NCBI RefSeq assembly: GCF_022539665.2
Contig: NC_081339.1
Span: 6,572,367-6,636,366, forward strand
Origin: Daphnia carinata
Taxonomy: Eukaryota; Arthropoda; Branchiopoda; Diplostraca; Daphniidae
Length of the DNA stretch: 64,000 nucleotides
Direction: 5' to 3'
Numbering within the stretch: position 1 is the first letter of the stretch; each line of letters starts with the position of its first letter. The notes under the pieces were generated by a model. That model worked only from the letters and a program-made list of their open reading frames with translations. It was not told the origin of the DNA and did not search any database. Position numbers and translations under genes: made by a program. Below, piece after piece: positions 1 to 11,675 of this stretch.

Positions 1-164
1 ATTCTAGTTTTTGAGGACAGCACACACACCAATCGGGCCAACCTTTTAAACGAACGTGCCCCGATACAAGTGGGAGGTGGCAGATCAGCCTCACCCCACC
101 GCCCAACGGTTTGTCGTGATTGTGCAACGCTGGACCGTAACCCCCCTCCTGTGCCCCGCTCTCT

Positions 165-210
165 ACCTTTAAATAGCCGAGCTCAGCGTCGACAAACATC
201 ACATTCAGAC
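165..210 (+). promoter_or_regulatory. Core promoter of the KR-SPTV repeat gene
   Basis: TTTAAATAG (about 168-176) lies about 35 nt upstream of a TTCAGA initiator-like site (about 204-209). The first ATG after it, at 229, begins the signal peptide. Confidence 0.45.
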
Positions 211-228
211 TCGAAACAAACTCAGAAA

Positions 229-1785
229 ATGAAGCTCACCTTGATTGTCCTCCTCGTTGCCAGTGTTTTCGTCTCGGAGATCCGCTCCGCTCCTTACGGG
301 TCAGTTTTTTCTCTTCTAAAAACATCAAATTCGTTTCACTATGTGGAGTTGATCCTGCAAATCCCTAAGAACAAAATATCTTTTTGTGAAAAACCATTCA
401 AAAGGTATAACCATGAAAATTAATCGTACCTGTTTTAATTTTGCAGTAAAAAGACAGCGGCTGCCGAAAGCAATGAAAATGAAGAAGCTGCATCCGCAGA
501 GGTAAACAAGGAAGAATCTTCGAAATCTTATTCAGACAAAGGCGAAAAGGGCGAAAAGGCTTCTTATTCCGACAAGGGCGACAAGGCTTCTTATTCCGAC
601 AAGGCCTCTGAAACCTCTTATTCCGCACCAGCAGTAGACACTTCTTATTCAGCACCAGCTGAAGCACCAGCAGCCGAACCCGCTTACTCCGCACCGGCCG
701 TCGAGGTTGCAGCCGTCGCTGAAGTTGTAGCTACTCCGGCCGTTGAAGCCGTTGCCGTTGTTGAAACATCCGCCATCGCCGCACCTGAAGCCGTTGCTGC
801 CCCTGTTGCCGAAGCTGCCACCACTTACACAGCCACAGTTTACAGAGCCAAACGATCGCCCACCGTTGGAGCTACCGCCGCAGCCGCCGCACCAGTTGTT
901 GATGTAACCGCCACTGCTGGCGCTGCTGTCGTGAGCGCTGGTTACACCGGCCGTGCCAGATGCGTCCTCAACGTCTGCGTTCCAGAACCCATTTCCGCTG
1001 AAGTCGTGTCCGCTGAAGTCGGAGTTGCCGCAGCCGCCGCTGCTGCCCCCGCTGTCGCTCCCGCCGTAGCTAAACGATCACCCACCGTCGCCGCTGGCGC
1101 TACTGCCACCGCTGCCGCCGCACCTTTGAGCCTTACCCAAGGCGCTGCTGTTACTGGTTACACCGGAGGCGCCACTTGCGTCAACAATGTTTGCGTTCCA
1201 GAGCCAATTTCCGCTGAAGTTATTTCCGCTGAAGTCGGAGTCACCGCCACCGCCGCCGCTTCATCAGTTTCTGCCCCAGCTGCTGCCGCCGCCGTCGTGA
1301 AACGATCACCCACCGTTGCCGGAGCTACCGCCGTCGCTGCCCCCGCCGCACCTTTGAGCCTTACCCAAGGCGCTGCTGCTACTGGCTACACCGGTGGCGC
1401 CACCTGCGTCAACGATGTTTGCGTTCCTGAAGTCGTTTCTGTTGAGGTTCTATCCGCTGAAGTCGGAGTCGCTGCCACCGCCACCGCTGCTGCTTCAACT
1501 GCCGCCGTTAAGCGATCGCCCACCGTTGCCGCTGCCGGAGCTACCACCGTCGCTGCCGCCGCGCCGTTGAGCCTCACCCAAGGCGCTGCTGCCACCGGTT
1601 ACACCGGAGGTGCCACTTGCGTGAACGATGTTTGCGTTCCAGAGCCAATTTCCGCTGAAGTTTTGTCGGCCGAAGCCGGTGTAGCTGCCGCAGCGTCCGC
1701 TTCAGCATCAGCCGCTGCCCCAGCAGCCGTCATCAAGCGAGCGGACACAGTTCCAGTTGCAGTGTCTGCTGCTCTTTACTATTAA
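229..1785 (+). CDS. Secreted Ala/Val-rich repeat protein with dibasic KR-SPTV units
   Basis: Exons 229-299 and 447-1785 (intron GT 300-301, AG 445-446, phase 2) join in frame to 469 residues. The first 20 or so residues are a clean signal peptide ending ...SEIRSAPYG. A Lys/Glu/Ser region with SYSDKG repeats and a YSAPA-rich stretch follow. The C-terminal two thirds is made of about four imperfect modules: GYTGGATCV-(N)-VCVPE with two cysteines, then SAEV..AEVGV, an Ala-rich stretch, and KRSPTV. A final KRADTV precedes the C-terminus ...ALYY. YSAPA/Ala-Val repeats resemble arthropod cuticle or matrix proteins. The regularly spaced Lys-Arg pairs would equally suit proprotein-convertase cleavage into peptides. 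The ATG follows a TATA-like box at about 168 at normal distance. Function is unknown; the gene call itself is strong because signal peptide, intron phase and repeats agree. Confidence 0.8.
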
Positions 1786-3012
1786 AAAAAAGATGCATTT
1801 TAATGAAAGGTTTGTCTTAATTTCAAAGTATTAGGATTTTTATAGCAATGGTGGTGTAACTCGAGTGCATCATCGACATACTTCCTTACCGTGTTTGTCT
1901 TAATGGAGATTCAAAATATTAATATATAATAATCGAAAATACTTTTATTACCGAACAATTCATCTGGCATTCAGAAAGAATACACGTTTTCGGCTCCAAC
2001 ATTAGATGAAACTCGCACTGCCATTTCTGTAACGATTCAACAAATTCAGACTTTCACTTTTCAGTATGGTAGATTAGATGGACACGTGACAAAGTAGGGA
2101 AATCGTCAAATTCAACTTTCAGCTTTCAAAATTGCAATTTATTTACAGTATTTACTGGGATCTAATGAAATATTCTCGGGAAAAGTGCTAATCTATTTTA
2201 GAAACCAAGTTTGGGCATTGGAAAGCCCGCGTAAAAAAAGAAATGCAAATTCGTATGTACAGAAAATGTAAAATGCAAATTTGAAAGTAGGAAGGGTGAA
2301 AGTACTCGAAATCAGAGGGAAACACAGTTAAATATGGTTTCTTACCGTTCACCACCTTAGAAAAGTCAAACACGTTTGATCACACCATAGTTTCTGTGTT
2401 TGCAATTCCACGAAGCCATGCACACGTGTCGATGGGGACGGAGGCAGGAATGGACTGAAAACAAGTACAGACTAGTTCAGGCCATCCCTTCTTGCAAGAG
2501 GGATGGGTAAGAAAAATTAGAGAACCCTCCAAAGATTATGGGGTGGTGGGAGAGCACAAAATTGAAAAACAAAAATATTTACATAGGATTCTTCGCAAAT
2601 TCGTACCCTTCCCCTATGGGAAAGATCGAGAAGTTCAGAAAGGGAGGTGGGGGTAAGGAAAAACAGTGACAAAGGTATTATGCAAATTCGCTGAGGAACA
2701 AACAAACAAACAAAGAAACATTTCTTTTTCTCCTACCCCCCTTTTTTGTTTGTTTTAATGGCGAAAATTTGCATAAATTACATTAGCTAAATTTTAATGC
2801 AATTAAAACGAGTAGCAAACGGCATCTTTCGAGATTTATTTCAACTAATTCAATTTCGTAAAAGTTAATCAGTTTAATTGTAAGAAATTTGAATTAAACA
2901 AAAAAAGTTAGCTAAATTTTCTTTAAAAAAAACATTTTTGCAATGTCATTTAATAAATCTTTTACCTACGGAGTTATCTCATTAGGATCTTAAGTTTTAA
3001 TTAATTTAACAT
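1786..3012. other. Intergenic, AT-rich, no supported gene
   Basis: No reading frame here shows a signal peptide, splice structure or recognisable domain. It contains four exact POU-octamer sequences ATGCAAAT or its complement (2243, 2273, 2680, 2767), the start of the cluster described in the findings. Confidence 0.5.
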
Positions 3013-3100
3013 GATCGTGTGGCCTAACGGATAAGGCGTCGGACTTCTATTAAAAATGGTTGTCATCCGAAAATTGCGGGTTCGAATCCCGCCACGATTA
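3013..3100 (+). tRNA. tRNA-Arg (anticodon UCU) with 15-nt intron
   Basis: Acceptor stem GATCGTG (3013-3019) pairs with CACGATT (3093-3099, one G-U). The D arm is GCC/GGC, the anticodon stem TCGGA/TCCGA (3039-3043 and 3066-3070), and the T arm GCGGG-TTCGAAT-CCCGC. The anticodon loop reads C-U-UCU-A, and a 15-nt intron (3050-3064) sits at the canonical 37/38 position. Box A (TGGCCTAACGG) and box B (GGTTCGAATCC) are intact, and short T runs follow for Pol III termination. It decodes AGA. Introns in tRNA-Arg(UCU) are known in other animals. Confidence 0.95.
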
Positions 3101-3392
3101 AATTTAATGTTTAATTTTCGTTACTTAAATTGCTTAGTTGTGCGTTTGCTTTCTTGGACATTGTCATAAATTGGCTTGATTGCTAAAACGAAACAAACGA
3201 AAGAATAAAAACTGAAACATCTCACAATTCCTGTCAACTGTCTATCAAAGAACATACGACCCATTTATTGCTTTAAATATTATGAGGTCCGGTAATTGAG
3301 GTAAATAAAAGTATTGGGATAATTTTTTTTACTGAAAAAAAAAGGTTATTGGTCTTATCAGTTAAGAAATTCAAGGTGATTATGTATCCGTT

Positions 3393-3993
3393 CTAAAACA
3401 AACGAAAAACCAATTCATTTTGAACGGGATAAACGCTAAATTTCGTTGGGTAGAGCTCAAGAGATTTCTGAGCGGGAACCGGTTGGTTTTCCCGCGTGAA
3501 TGAAAGGATCTGAATCGTGAGTAGTCGTTCCCCTCTAGCGGTCGCAGGAAAAACCACGTGAGACGAACGTCCCGTCCTTTCCTTGTGCTGCAACGGTAAA
3601 CGCCAAGATATCGAGGAATGCTGATCAGGTAAATAGGCGGACACGATTTTAGGAGGATCGTTTAAACGCGGAGGAAGAGCCCACGGTGTCCACTGTATCG
3701 TTCCATATTGGTTAGGTAAATAGGCAGCGACAACGTTAGGAGTCGTGTGGGCCCGTTGACGAAGAGCCCAGGGCATAGGCGTGTATCTTTCAGGCAAATA
3801 AGCTGCAACTCCGTTACCAGCATCATGAATGCGTCCCGGCCCTGTCGTAGCGGCTTTAACTTCGGGAATGTAGAATCGGACGGAACCGACGCACGACATC
3901 AAGGCAATAAAAATATAAACCTGGTATTGTAAAAATCGAATAATTCAAAGACGAAATTGAATTGAAATTGAAAATGCTTACAGAGATCTTCAT
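3393..3993 (-). CDS. Small secreted protein with three VxAYLP repeats
   Basis: Minus-strand exons 3982-3993 (M-K-I-S) and 3393-3920 join in phase 0 (donor GTAAGC, acceptor ACCAG) to 179 residues. The intron splits the signal peptide MKIS/VYIFIALMSCVGS, a layout common in small arthropod secreted proteins. Three imperfect repeats follow, each with a VAAYLP or VSAYLP core, then an aromatic/Trp element 7-10 residues later and a basic/Pro spacer. The C-terminal 70 residues are basic and unlike the repeats. There are no cysteines after the signal peptide. A TATATAAAG box (about 4053-4061) precedes the start. No family recognised; a cuticle/matrix protein or an inducible peptide precursor are both possible. 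Confidence 0.65.
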
Positions 3994-4051
3994 GGCGATC
4001 GTTGAAAAATTATTGCTTGACAATGAATTCCGGTGCGATATGGATGGTGTC

Positions 4052-4062
4052 TCTTTATATAC
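4052..4062 (-). promoter_or_regulatory. TATA box of the VxAYLP-repeat gene
   Basis: On the minus strand the sequence reads TATATAAAG about 60-70 nt upstream of the ATG at 3993, leaving a short 5' UTR. Confidence 0.5.
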
Positions 4063-5008
4063 GGAGGGCTACTACACTTCCGGCGAGGTTACAACTCCGG
4101 CTCTCGTTATTAAAGATCCATCCGAATTTCACCTTGAATATGACTTCCGCATTAAGCAGGCTCATGTTCTTCTACAATAGGCGTCAGAATTACACAATGA
4201 CTTCGATTGATGGTCGATGAATAATTACGTAACCTTCTATTTGCATTGTCCAGCCCATTTGTGGGTGAAAAAAACAAACAAACAAACAAAAGAAATGCCA
4301 CGGAATAGAAAAACAGCCGATCCATATTCGGGGCTGACACCTTATCGCAACCATATCCATCAGCGGTCGGTGGTTTATATCTCCATGTTTATAAACCACA
4401 GCTTCATAAGTGATCAACTCTAAACAGAAGCTTAGATATTTTGCTTTGGGGAGGGCCTAAGGACAACCTTGGATAAACTGCAGCCATTAAATGTAATACC
4501 GTCATCAAATGTGAGGAATTAAAAGGAAAACAATAAACTTTCGCGTAGCTACAATCATTTAGAATACGGCAGCGTGGCAGCGGATGATGAGTATTGTCGA
4601 ACGTGACTTGTCGTAAACGGCTACATACGAACATGTTTATTTGCTGACGCTGTGTGGTCACTGGGCCTTAACCAACACCAGATACCATGTCTATGTTGTA
4701 TATGTAAATACATTTTTAAAAAAATGTCTCTCCCTTTAAACGCGTTTCAAAAGGAAACCACGCCTCTAAACGTGTCCCGCCGCATTAGAGGACTACGATA
4801 TTGAACGATTCCAAGAGAGAGGGGAGAGAGAGAGATCCGAGGGTGCCAGATAAGGACAATGATCTTTTCTATTTTGTATGTACATCTGTAACCGTATGGA
4901 CCGTTCCTCACGGCCGGGAATTTCTTTGCCTTTCGGGTACGCGTTAGTCCCGCCCCTCCTTCCTCTTCCCACAGCCAGCTCTATCACAAGGCATCGACTG
5001 TAGACCAA
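4063..5008. other. Intergenic between divergent genes
   Basis: It separates the minus-strand VxAYLP gene from the plus-strand PVF copy 1. Short frames here have no coding character. Confidence 0.4.
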
Positions 5009-5040
5009 ATATAAAAAGAGGAGACGGGCACGCAGTCACA
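5009..5040 (+). promoter_or_regulatory. Core promoter of PVF-like gene 1
   Basis: ATATAAAAAG (5009-5018) is followed about 22 nt later by GCAGTC, an arthropod initiator-like CAGT. The coding start is at 5113. Confidence 0.55.
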
Positions 5041-5112
5041 AACTGTCCAGTGCTCTGCCGACCTACCGGCCGACAACATATTCCAAAGAGTTTTTTTTCC
5101 TTGGAAAAAAAC

Positions 5113-5699
5113 ATGGCCTCCTCGTTGCGAGAGCCTTCGGTGCTGTTCTTGTTTTCTCTGTCTGTGGTCCTCATCTTAGCGAATGCATCAACACCTCAAA
5201 TGAGTGAGAAACGTGTCGGATTCAAGAAGAACATCAACATCGCCAGACAATGGACGTGCAAGAATGCTCAACCTCGTTTAGTTTACGTCGGTAAATCGAA
5301 TCAATCAACATCCTTTTGTGGATTCGAAGGATCATCATCTCTTTCTCATTTTATTAACCAATCGCAGGACAAATGGAAGAATATGCTGCGCCCAATGTGG
5401 TTTACCTGCCGTCCGCTTTGCTGCTTCATCGTTGCGATGATTCGGCCGGTTGTTGCCTGACGCCTGGTCAGACGTGCTCTTCGGTCGAGCATCTGGAAGA
5501 GCTGGTCAGCTTCGTGGTCCACGCGGTTGTGTCTAGCGACGCTCACGGTCACCACCACCAGCACGCCAGTCACGGTATCAAGAAGAGGGAGAAGAAGGTG
5601 ACGGTGTCGATGAACAATCACACCCAATGCGAGTGCGTTGGGCGTAAGAACCTGCGCGCACGGAGGTCTTCCTTCGTTCACCGCGTGAACGTACACTAA
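5113..5699 (+). CDS. PDGF/VEGF-like growth factor (PVF), copy 1
   Basis: Exons 5113-5290 and 5368-5699 join in phase 1 to 169 residues. A hydrophobic signal peptide (about residues 10-26) is followed by a basic segment with KKN, then the first knot cysteine (WTCK) and the conserved PRLVYV. Exon 2 carries YLPSALLLHRC-x5-GCC, a further Cys, a His-rich insert, and C-terminal NNHTQCEC. This matches the cystine-knot growth-factor fold: the knot pairs (VEGF-A C26-C68, C57-C102, C61-C104) are all present. The canonical PxCV cysteine (C51, interchain) is replaced by Ala, and the C57-C60 spacing is five residues rather than two. NHT is an N-glycosylation sequon. Arthropod PVFs signal through PVR-type receptor tyrosine kinases in growth, migration and haemocyte biology. 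Confidence 0.85.
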
Positions 5700-6832
5700 C
5701 ATACAATGGCCATACATCGAAAATGGAATCAAAATGAAAAGGAATTATTTCTCAATTGCCTCAATGAATTTCTGACCTCGGTGGATGCTCACTAAAACGA
5801 CCAATGCACCAAACTTTTTGTTTTACTATCGCTTATTTAGTTTATTGTATTACGTTCGATGATTCAAATGTTGCTCTGTATAAGTGAACAATGTAGACAG
5901 CGATTGCCCTTGAACGAGAGAGGAAAATACACACACGTTTGCAAAGTGAATCTTGCGTGACCATCTTTGCGTAGCAACAGCGTTTGACCTCAATAGCCAT
6001 AAGTCGTAAACTAGTCTCCGATTGATTACGTGGAAGCAGTCGCTATAAAAAAAACACCATCGGCTGGATGTGTCCGAAAAAATTAAAACAAAGTGAACAG
6101 TAATAAAAAATCGTTTCAAACTGAAATCAAGCGTAAACAAACACGACAAGGGGGGGACTGAAAATCTTATAAATGCTGATGTTATATCCTATATACTGTC
6201 TTTATTAATAACCTCTGGCTGTCGTGCTCAATGATGAATCGACTCATGCCATTGGCTTCATTCCCAATTATACGTATCGGCGCCAAGACATTGTAACGAT
6301 TTGACCACCCTGACTGCTCACATTCATCTTCTCAGTGCCTTGCGTGTTTTGAACAATTAAATATTTTTTTTTCACGAATTACGCCATTTTTCAGCACGTT
6401 TGGTTTTCACGTATAACCTTGCAAAATAACGTTACCGCAGCCGCGGGAATTCCCAATCTTTTTTTCGCTGTGCAAATTATCATGAAGGAATGCGATTTTC
6501 TCTTGCGGGATCGGAACTTGTTCGACGCACAGGACAATGTTCTTGTAGAACCGAATGTCTTGTGAGTGCCATTCATTTTCTTTCAGATGGTCGCACATTA
6601 CTACGAATGAAATGCAAAAAAAAAGGCTCTTTTTGTTCTTCCTCCGCAAAATTCTAAAGCAAAACCTTTTCGCTTAAGATATAGTGAGAAAGTCGGCCCT
6701 TTCATTCCCTAGTTAGTGGTGTGGAATATGCAAATTGCCATTGGAGCTAATGTGGGGGTGACGTCATATCTGCTAGATGTTGCAAAAGGTTTTCCCCAAC
6801 GGCGAAGAACAAAAACAAAAAACCGTGTCTTG
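5700..6832. other. Intergenic between PVF copies 1 and 2
   Basis: No gene supported. The minus-strand frames around 5850-6150 and 6390-6650 lack signal peptides, splice partners and motifs. One octamer ATGCAAAT lies at 6728, about 100 nt before the copy 2 TATA box. Confidence 0.4.
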
Positions 6833-6870
6833 TATAAAAAACAAGGCGAATGTTCCAGTATCTCTCATAC
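6833..6870 (+). promoter_or_regulatory. Core promoter of PVF-like gene 2
   Basis: TATAAAAAA (6833-6841) places the start of transcription near 6860-6868. The ATG at 6850 therefore lies upstream of the mRNA, and 6892 becomes the first usable start. Confidence 0.5.
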
Positions 6871-6891
6871 AGCGACTGGCCACCTGTTGGG

Positions 6892-7391
6892 ATGGACGTG
6901 CCCAGACCAAATCAAAAGATGACTTCCGTGTTCTTCTCCGGCTCTACGAAATTCTTAGTGGCCGTGTTCTTAATTACCAACAGTTTATTGGCCGTCCAAT
7001 CAAAGACGATAGTGCCATTCAAGAAGAATATCGATCAGGTGTTGAAAGAGTGGAATTGCAACAAACCTCAACCACGATTGGTTTATCTAGGTATGTCTAT
7101 ATAAACGCTTATTCACTTACCTTATGTTCAACATTCTCTTTCCTTCTGGTAGAAGATGAATATTCAGATTATAATCCGGCGGCTATTTACCTGCCTCACG
7201 CAGCTGTCGTCCAGCGTTGCGACAAAACCATCGGATGCTGCAAGACGGGCCATCGTTGCTCGCCGGCCGAAGAAGAGGAGGTCACCTTTATCGTCGAAGA
7301 ATTTCTACGTAGCAAAAAAATGAAAAAGGAAATCATCCTGACCAATCATTTACGTTGCGAGTGTCAGAGCATCTCCCAAGAACGCAAATAA
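6892..7391 (+). CDS. PDGF/VEGF-like growth factor (PVF), copy 2
   Basis: Exons 6892-7090 and 7153-7391 join in phase 1, at the same position as the other copies, giving 145 residues. The signal sequence is FLVAVFLITNSLLAVQS. An alternative start at 6919 would also give a good signal peptide. Landmarks are KKN, WNC, PQPRLVYL, then IYLPHAAVVQRC-x5-GCC, HRC and C-terminal LRCEC. The C51-equivalent is absent, as in its paralogues. Unlike them the sequon before the last cysteines is lost (NHL instead of NHT), and the loop between HRC and LRCEC is short with a basic KKMKK. It is the most compact of the five. Confidence 0.85.
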
Positions 7392-8801
7392 CGTCGCTTT
7401 CTTCTTTTTTTTTTTTAATCAATTGCTCCAGTTTTATCTTAAATCATAACCTGTATAAAATTATCAACTGCTTTTATGCATAAGACGCTACGTATTGCAC
7501 GAAACACGATTGGCCCTGTAAGCCATTCACACACGCAATTTTGTTGATAGTCTTTTGGTTTTTCCCAATTGGAGTCTGGCCAAACGATGAAGAATTGCAA
7601 GAAAAAAAAATTGGAGAAAACCAGTTGAATAGAGTTGGACCAAGTGAGGGCGCCAGATATATATTCTTTGCTCGAAAGATTTCATGTAGCGTTTTGGACA
7701 CAAGGTAAATAGCGAATTTCTAGCTGTCACGAATGGCGAGCGAAAGGCTGTTCAAGTGACGCCCAATCGATTGACATGAGCCATATTTCATTGATTTCGG
7801 CTTTAAGAATTCAAGTTTTTAGGCGAGGTCACTATAAATAAATTCAGCCAGGAGCGGTTTATAACAAACGTGTATGTACATAGCAACTGAGGATGGTATA
7901 ACCAATTGCGTTCCATTTCGCTCACGGCTTCCATTCGTTTGTGGGTATCATTCGCAAAAAAAAAACAAATTGTAAGTGAGGATGGTTTTTTTTTTAAAGA
8001 GGGCATTCATTTCATCCGTGTCAGGATGAATTTTTATATTCTGGCCGCACGCAATTCAGTCAAAGGTTAAACAAAAAACGAAAATTCTTGTTACTCTTTT
8101 ATTTATTTGCTTTTCAAAAGGCACGCACTGGGAAAGAGATTTGAAATTTTGATTACAGCACTACTGTCTGACTTGTTTATGGTTTAATTATGGAAATTTG
8201 TGTTAAAAAAAGAGTGGTGCAAGAAAAAAAAAAACAATTTCCCCACGTCACAACGTTATTTTTGGGGGGGGGGGGGTTTAATGGAGGTGACGCCATTGAT
8301 TTCCATGCAAATGAGATTCAAGAATCAAGAGACAAAAATCAAGTTTGAAATGAAAAGCAGTCGAGTCTATAGGTCTCTACAATAATTGGATTTGAGTTCT
8401 AGTCAACCGAAATCAAGAGACTTAAAGAGATAAGCCGCTGACAGATTGACCACTTTTGGCTTCTTCTCCAAACTTATATGCAAATCAGCAGCCGATGCCC
8501 GGATTGACTATACCAAAAAATGAGCGAAACTGAACATTGGAAATGCAAATATTTTGTTAGTACAATATACTAGCGCATTATTTAATTAATATGAACACGT
8601 AATCATTTTTGTTTTGGGACGGTGACTCAACATTAAGTTAGTCGTTCAATTCAATAAATTAATTGAACATTTAACACATTCCATTTTGGGAGAATGGACC
8701 ACAAAGAATTATTATTATTTTTTTAAATAAATAGGTATCATAATATCACGGGTGGAATGCTCAAAATTCCGGATGTGATGCAACATTGACCCTCAGGCGT
8801 A
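7392..8801. other. Intergenic between convergent PVF copies 2 and 3
   Basis: No gene supported. It holds a run of G (about 8264-8276) and three octamers (8305, 8478, 8543). Confidence 0.4.
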
Positions 8802-9357
8802 TCATACTCTTAAATCCAATTTCCCGACGCAATCGCATCGCGTGTGATTCCTCAGCGTCACCATCATTTTCTTTTCCTTCTTCGTTTTGTTTCGATTGTT
8901 CGTCCTCTTCGCCGATGGATCGCCACTACCAGAATTGTCGATGAAATTCGCGCGGATAGCGAACTGGACATCCTCCTCTTCCGTTTCCACCGATTTGCAT
9001 TCCTGACCGGGCGTCTTGCAACATCCCGTCGATTGATCGCAGCGATGAATCACCAACGCGGAAGGCAAATAAATCGCATTCGGTGCGCTGAACTCATCCA
9101 AATTGTCTGTTCAAATCAAATCGTCTTATAATAAAGCAATAAAAAAGGAAGTGTTTATTTCATTTAAACGTACCAATGTGAATCACTCGAGGCTGAGGTT
9201 TGTTGCACGTCCAGTCGTTGAATGTCTTCAAGTTCTTTTTCAAAGGCACGATTTTCACGGAATCCACTAAAGGTGTCAACAAGATGGCCACCGCAACGCA
9301 CGTGAAAAGCTTGTAACTCATCAAACTCCTTTTGTGTTGCATTTTCATAGAAATCAT
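8802..9357 (-). CDS. PDGF/VEGF-like growth factor (PVF), copy 3
   Basis: Minus-strand exons 9174-9357 and 8802-9106, phase 1, about 162 residues from the ATG at 9357. The ATG at 9321 begins the signal peptide proper (MSYKLFTCVAVAILL) and is an equally good start. The order is signal peptide, KKN, WTC, PQPRVIHI, then APNAIYLPSALVIHRC-x5-GCC, QEC, a long acidic-then-basic linker with KRTNNRNKTKKEKK, and NHTRCDC. It is closest to copies 1 and 4. The C51-equivalent is missing; the cystine-knot cysteines are present. A CATAAAAAGG element on the minus strand near 9506-9514 is a plausible TATA box. The basic linker could bind heparan sulfate (inference). Confidence 0.83.
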
Positions 9358-9519
9358 TCGCGTTCTCACCTCCTTTTTTTATCGCTTCGTGAATGGCAGA
9401 CGATCGTCAAGGGTCGCTTTATCCAAAAAAAAACAAGGCAATTGAACAGCTGTGATGTGCGGTACGGCCAGAACGAAACTAGTGGATGTGGTTGGTTCCG
9501 TCCTTCCTTTTTATGCGAA

Positions 9520-11561
9520 GAAGATCGCGAACGTTCAGTGACGTCACACTTGCCTATTGCATCTCTTTTCCTTGCCTATGAAAGACTGAAAGACGTTTGA
9601 TTTCCCTTTCACCGTCTGACGCAAACCGGACTATGTTAATCGGGGCCGGAAACCGGAACGAGATCCGCTGTACATTTATACACAAATCCATCGAAGGTCA
9701 AATGATGAACCGTCCCGTTTGGGTTTCCTTTTTGGCGTGTTAGATCTCATTTAATTCTTCATCGCTAACTGTAAATCAGCGTTGGTTATAAGCTCCAAGT
9801 GACACGCGAGGGGACACAACGAATATTAGTCGCCTGCCTGGTTTTTTTCGAATGAACATACATCAGATAACGAGTTTGCGATTAAAGTATTTCGCTGTCA
9901 AGCCCTCGTTTTCTCGTGGCACTCCCTTAATACTTGTAGTCCCGCCGGAAGTTCATCCACGTCACATTAAAGTAAACACACACGTGTGCACGGATTGACC
10001 CCCCCTCCCCCTCTCCCAAAAAAACAACCAGTTTGAAATGATTGACGAATGTTCTTGTGTTCCAAACATTTAAAACCTAATAAGGACTCTCGTCATTGAA
10101 AATGGGAATGCAATTCTGTTTTTTGTTCATTTTTTAGAGGTGTGGTACGAACAAATGAAGGGGAGTCTTCCGGCGAAAGATAACGAGAGTCTATTCGACT
10201 GGCAAGCCGCAGACAGACCGGATTGCACAATTCGAAAGTCATCAGCTCGGCGTGAAGCCTTTTGGCGTGCGGCCCGCTGCTAAAAAAACAAGAAAAGTAT
10301 GTCTGACATTATTTCTTTAAATGTAGTTCCACATCAACATTCATATACGCGTTGTCCGTCAATGTGTTGATAGTTATTGTTGCTCTTTTTATAATAACAC
10401 GCTGAGTGTTTTCTGTTGTTGGCTCATACGAGGTCAGTGCAATCGATTTGCATCTACCTGATGGCTATACTCTTTGGAACGTCTGGAATTCCTAATGGAC
10501 TGGAAGTTTTTTTTTATTGCCTGGACGCGAAATGGACTGACAACAGTGCGGGTGTTCATTCGCAGGCGAAAAGGTAAGAGGGTTAACCGAATTGTTTTTG
10601 GGGGGGGGGTTTGTTTCGCAGCCAACATTTGCATACGTGGTGCAATAAAGGTCCTTTATAAAAGGCACCGTTGAACCTTTAGCCGTAAGGCTATATGTTT
10701 TCAGCTCGCAAAATGTAATTCGTTCGTGAAAACCGGAGGCAAAAGAAATGCAGAGTCAGCAAGATCGTATTTGTATACAGGACTTTGCTCGTAGCCAAAT
10801 GATGCCGTGTATAATTTGTCTTTTCTTTTTCTTTGGCCGCTTTCGATGCCGTGCTATGGAAACTGTTACAATCGTGTGGGTGTAAGCCATCGAAAAATAG
10901 GGGGGGAAAAAGCGTCATTTCTTGTAATGACTCTCCATATGCAAAGTGATTAAGTGCTTCGCTATAAAGCTGTGGCATTTTTACATTTTACGGTTGGGGC
11001 AGGGAAAAACCCCGAACTTTGGAAAGTGTCGACGAGGACACGACGCAAACTTTTGGCGAAAACATTTAGCACTTGACGTTCCCTGTGGCCAAAGGAAAAA
11101 TTAACCCACGATGGTGGTATAATGTGTGTTCCATCTTGATATTGACGTCGCGGCCGGCTCTATAAATCAAGAACAAAAAACTAAAAAAAGAAAAAGGATG
11201 TGGCTTTATGCACAGCCGTTTGTTATGCAGATGAATCACTGCGGCATAAAGTGTATTAATAAACGATAATTTTCAAAACAATCAATGTAAAAATGTACAC
11301 GTCAAAGTGAACAGCCTCTTCTCAATTTGTTTGATTTCAGAGTATAAATGAAGGAAGGCCACGCATTGGCTATAAGACTTGACCATCAGTGTTTTGTACA
11401 ACCGTCAACGTGAGAGGACGTCCTGCTTCGTGAAATTGTGGACCATTCAGCTTTTTATTATTACAAGCAATGAAAGGAAAAAGAAACCATTCAAAATGAT
11501 TCAACTTACCACGCACGTTTTGAGGCTGAAGTTCTGTCACACGTTTAGGGACCATCGACTC
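9520..11561. other. Intergenic, no supported gene
   Basis: Two plus-strand TATA-like elements occur (TATAAAAGG near 10654, and TATAAATG near 11343 with a TCAGT about 40 nt on), but no coding frame follows either. Octamers at 10446 and 10627. A perfect short palindrome TAGCCGTAAGGCTA sits near 10680. Confidence 0.35.
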
Positions 11562-11675
11562 TTAGGCTTCCTCCACTTTCCAAATGATGAAAACAGCAGT
11601 TGCTTTAATCCTGTTGGCCATTTTGATTGACGTCTTCTTGGCTTCCTCTTTGCTCGTGTTGTTGTTCACATCCAT
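11562..11675 (-). pseudogene. FTGL-family microgene, likely broken copy
   Basis: The ATG at 11675 lies about 100 nt downstream of a TATATAAATA box (minus strand, 11774-11782). It opens a 37-codon frame starting MD, then a Lys-rich stretch, then AVFIIWKVEE, the same layout as the intact members (MD..., basic, hydrophobic block, Trp). The frame stops at 11562. Beyond the stop, about 20 further codons lead to a good GTAAGT donor at 11509, where intact members splice, but in the wrong phase. No downstream [SP]FTGL exon was found. This looks like a copy inactivated by a nonsense change plus a one-base shift; a genuine shorter protein is the alternative. Confidence 0.45.

Noticed and set aside
398-694. 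Minus-strand frame rich in Arg/Asn/Lys repeats
   Set aside because: Antisense shadow of the YSDKG repeats of the secreted Ala/Val-rich gene.
1386-1595. Minus-strand Ala/Thr-rich frame
   Set aside because: Antisense of the KR-SPTV repeats; the plus strand has signal peptide and splice support.
8844-9131. Plus-strand 95-codon frame
   Set aside because: Complement of PVF copy 3 exon 2, whose cysteine pattern identifies the real strand.
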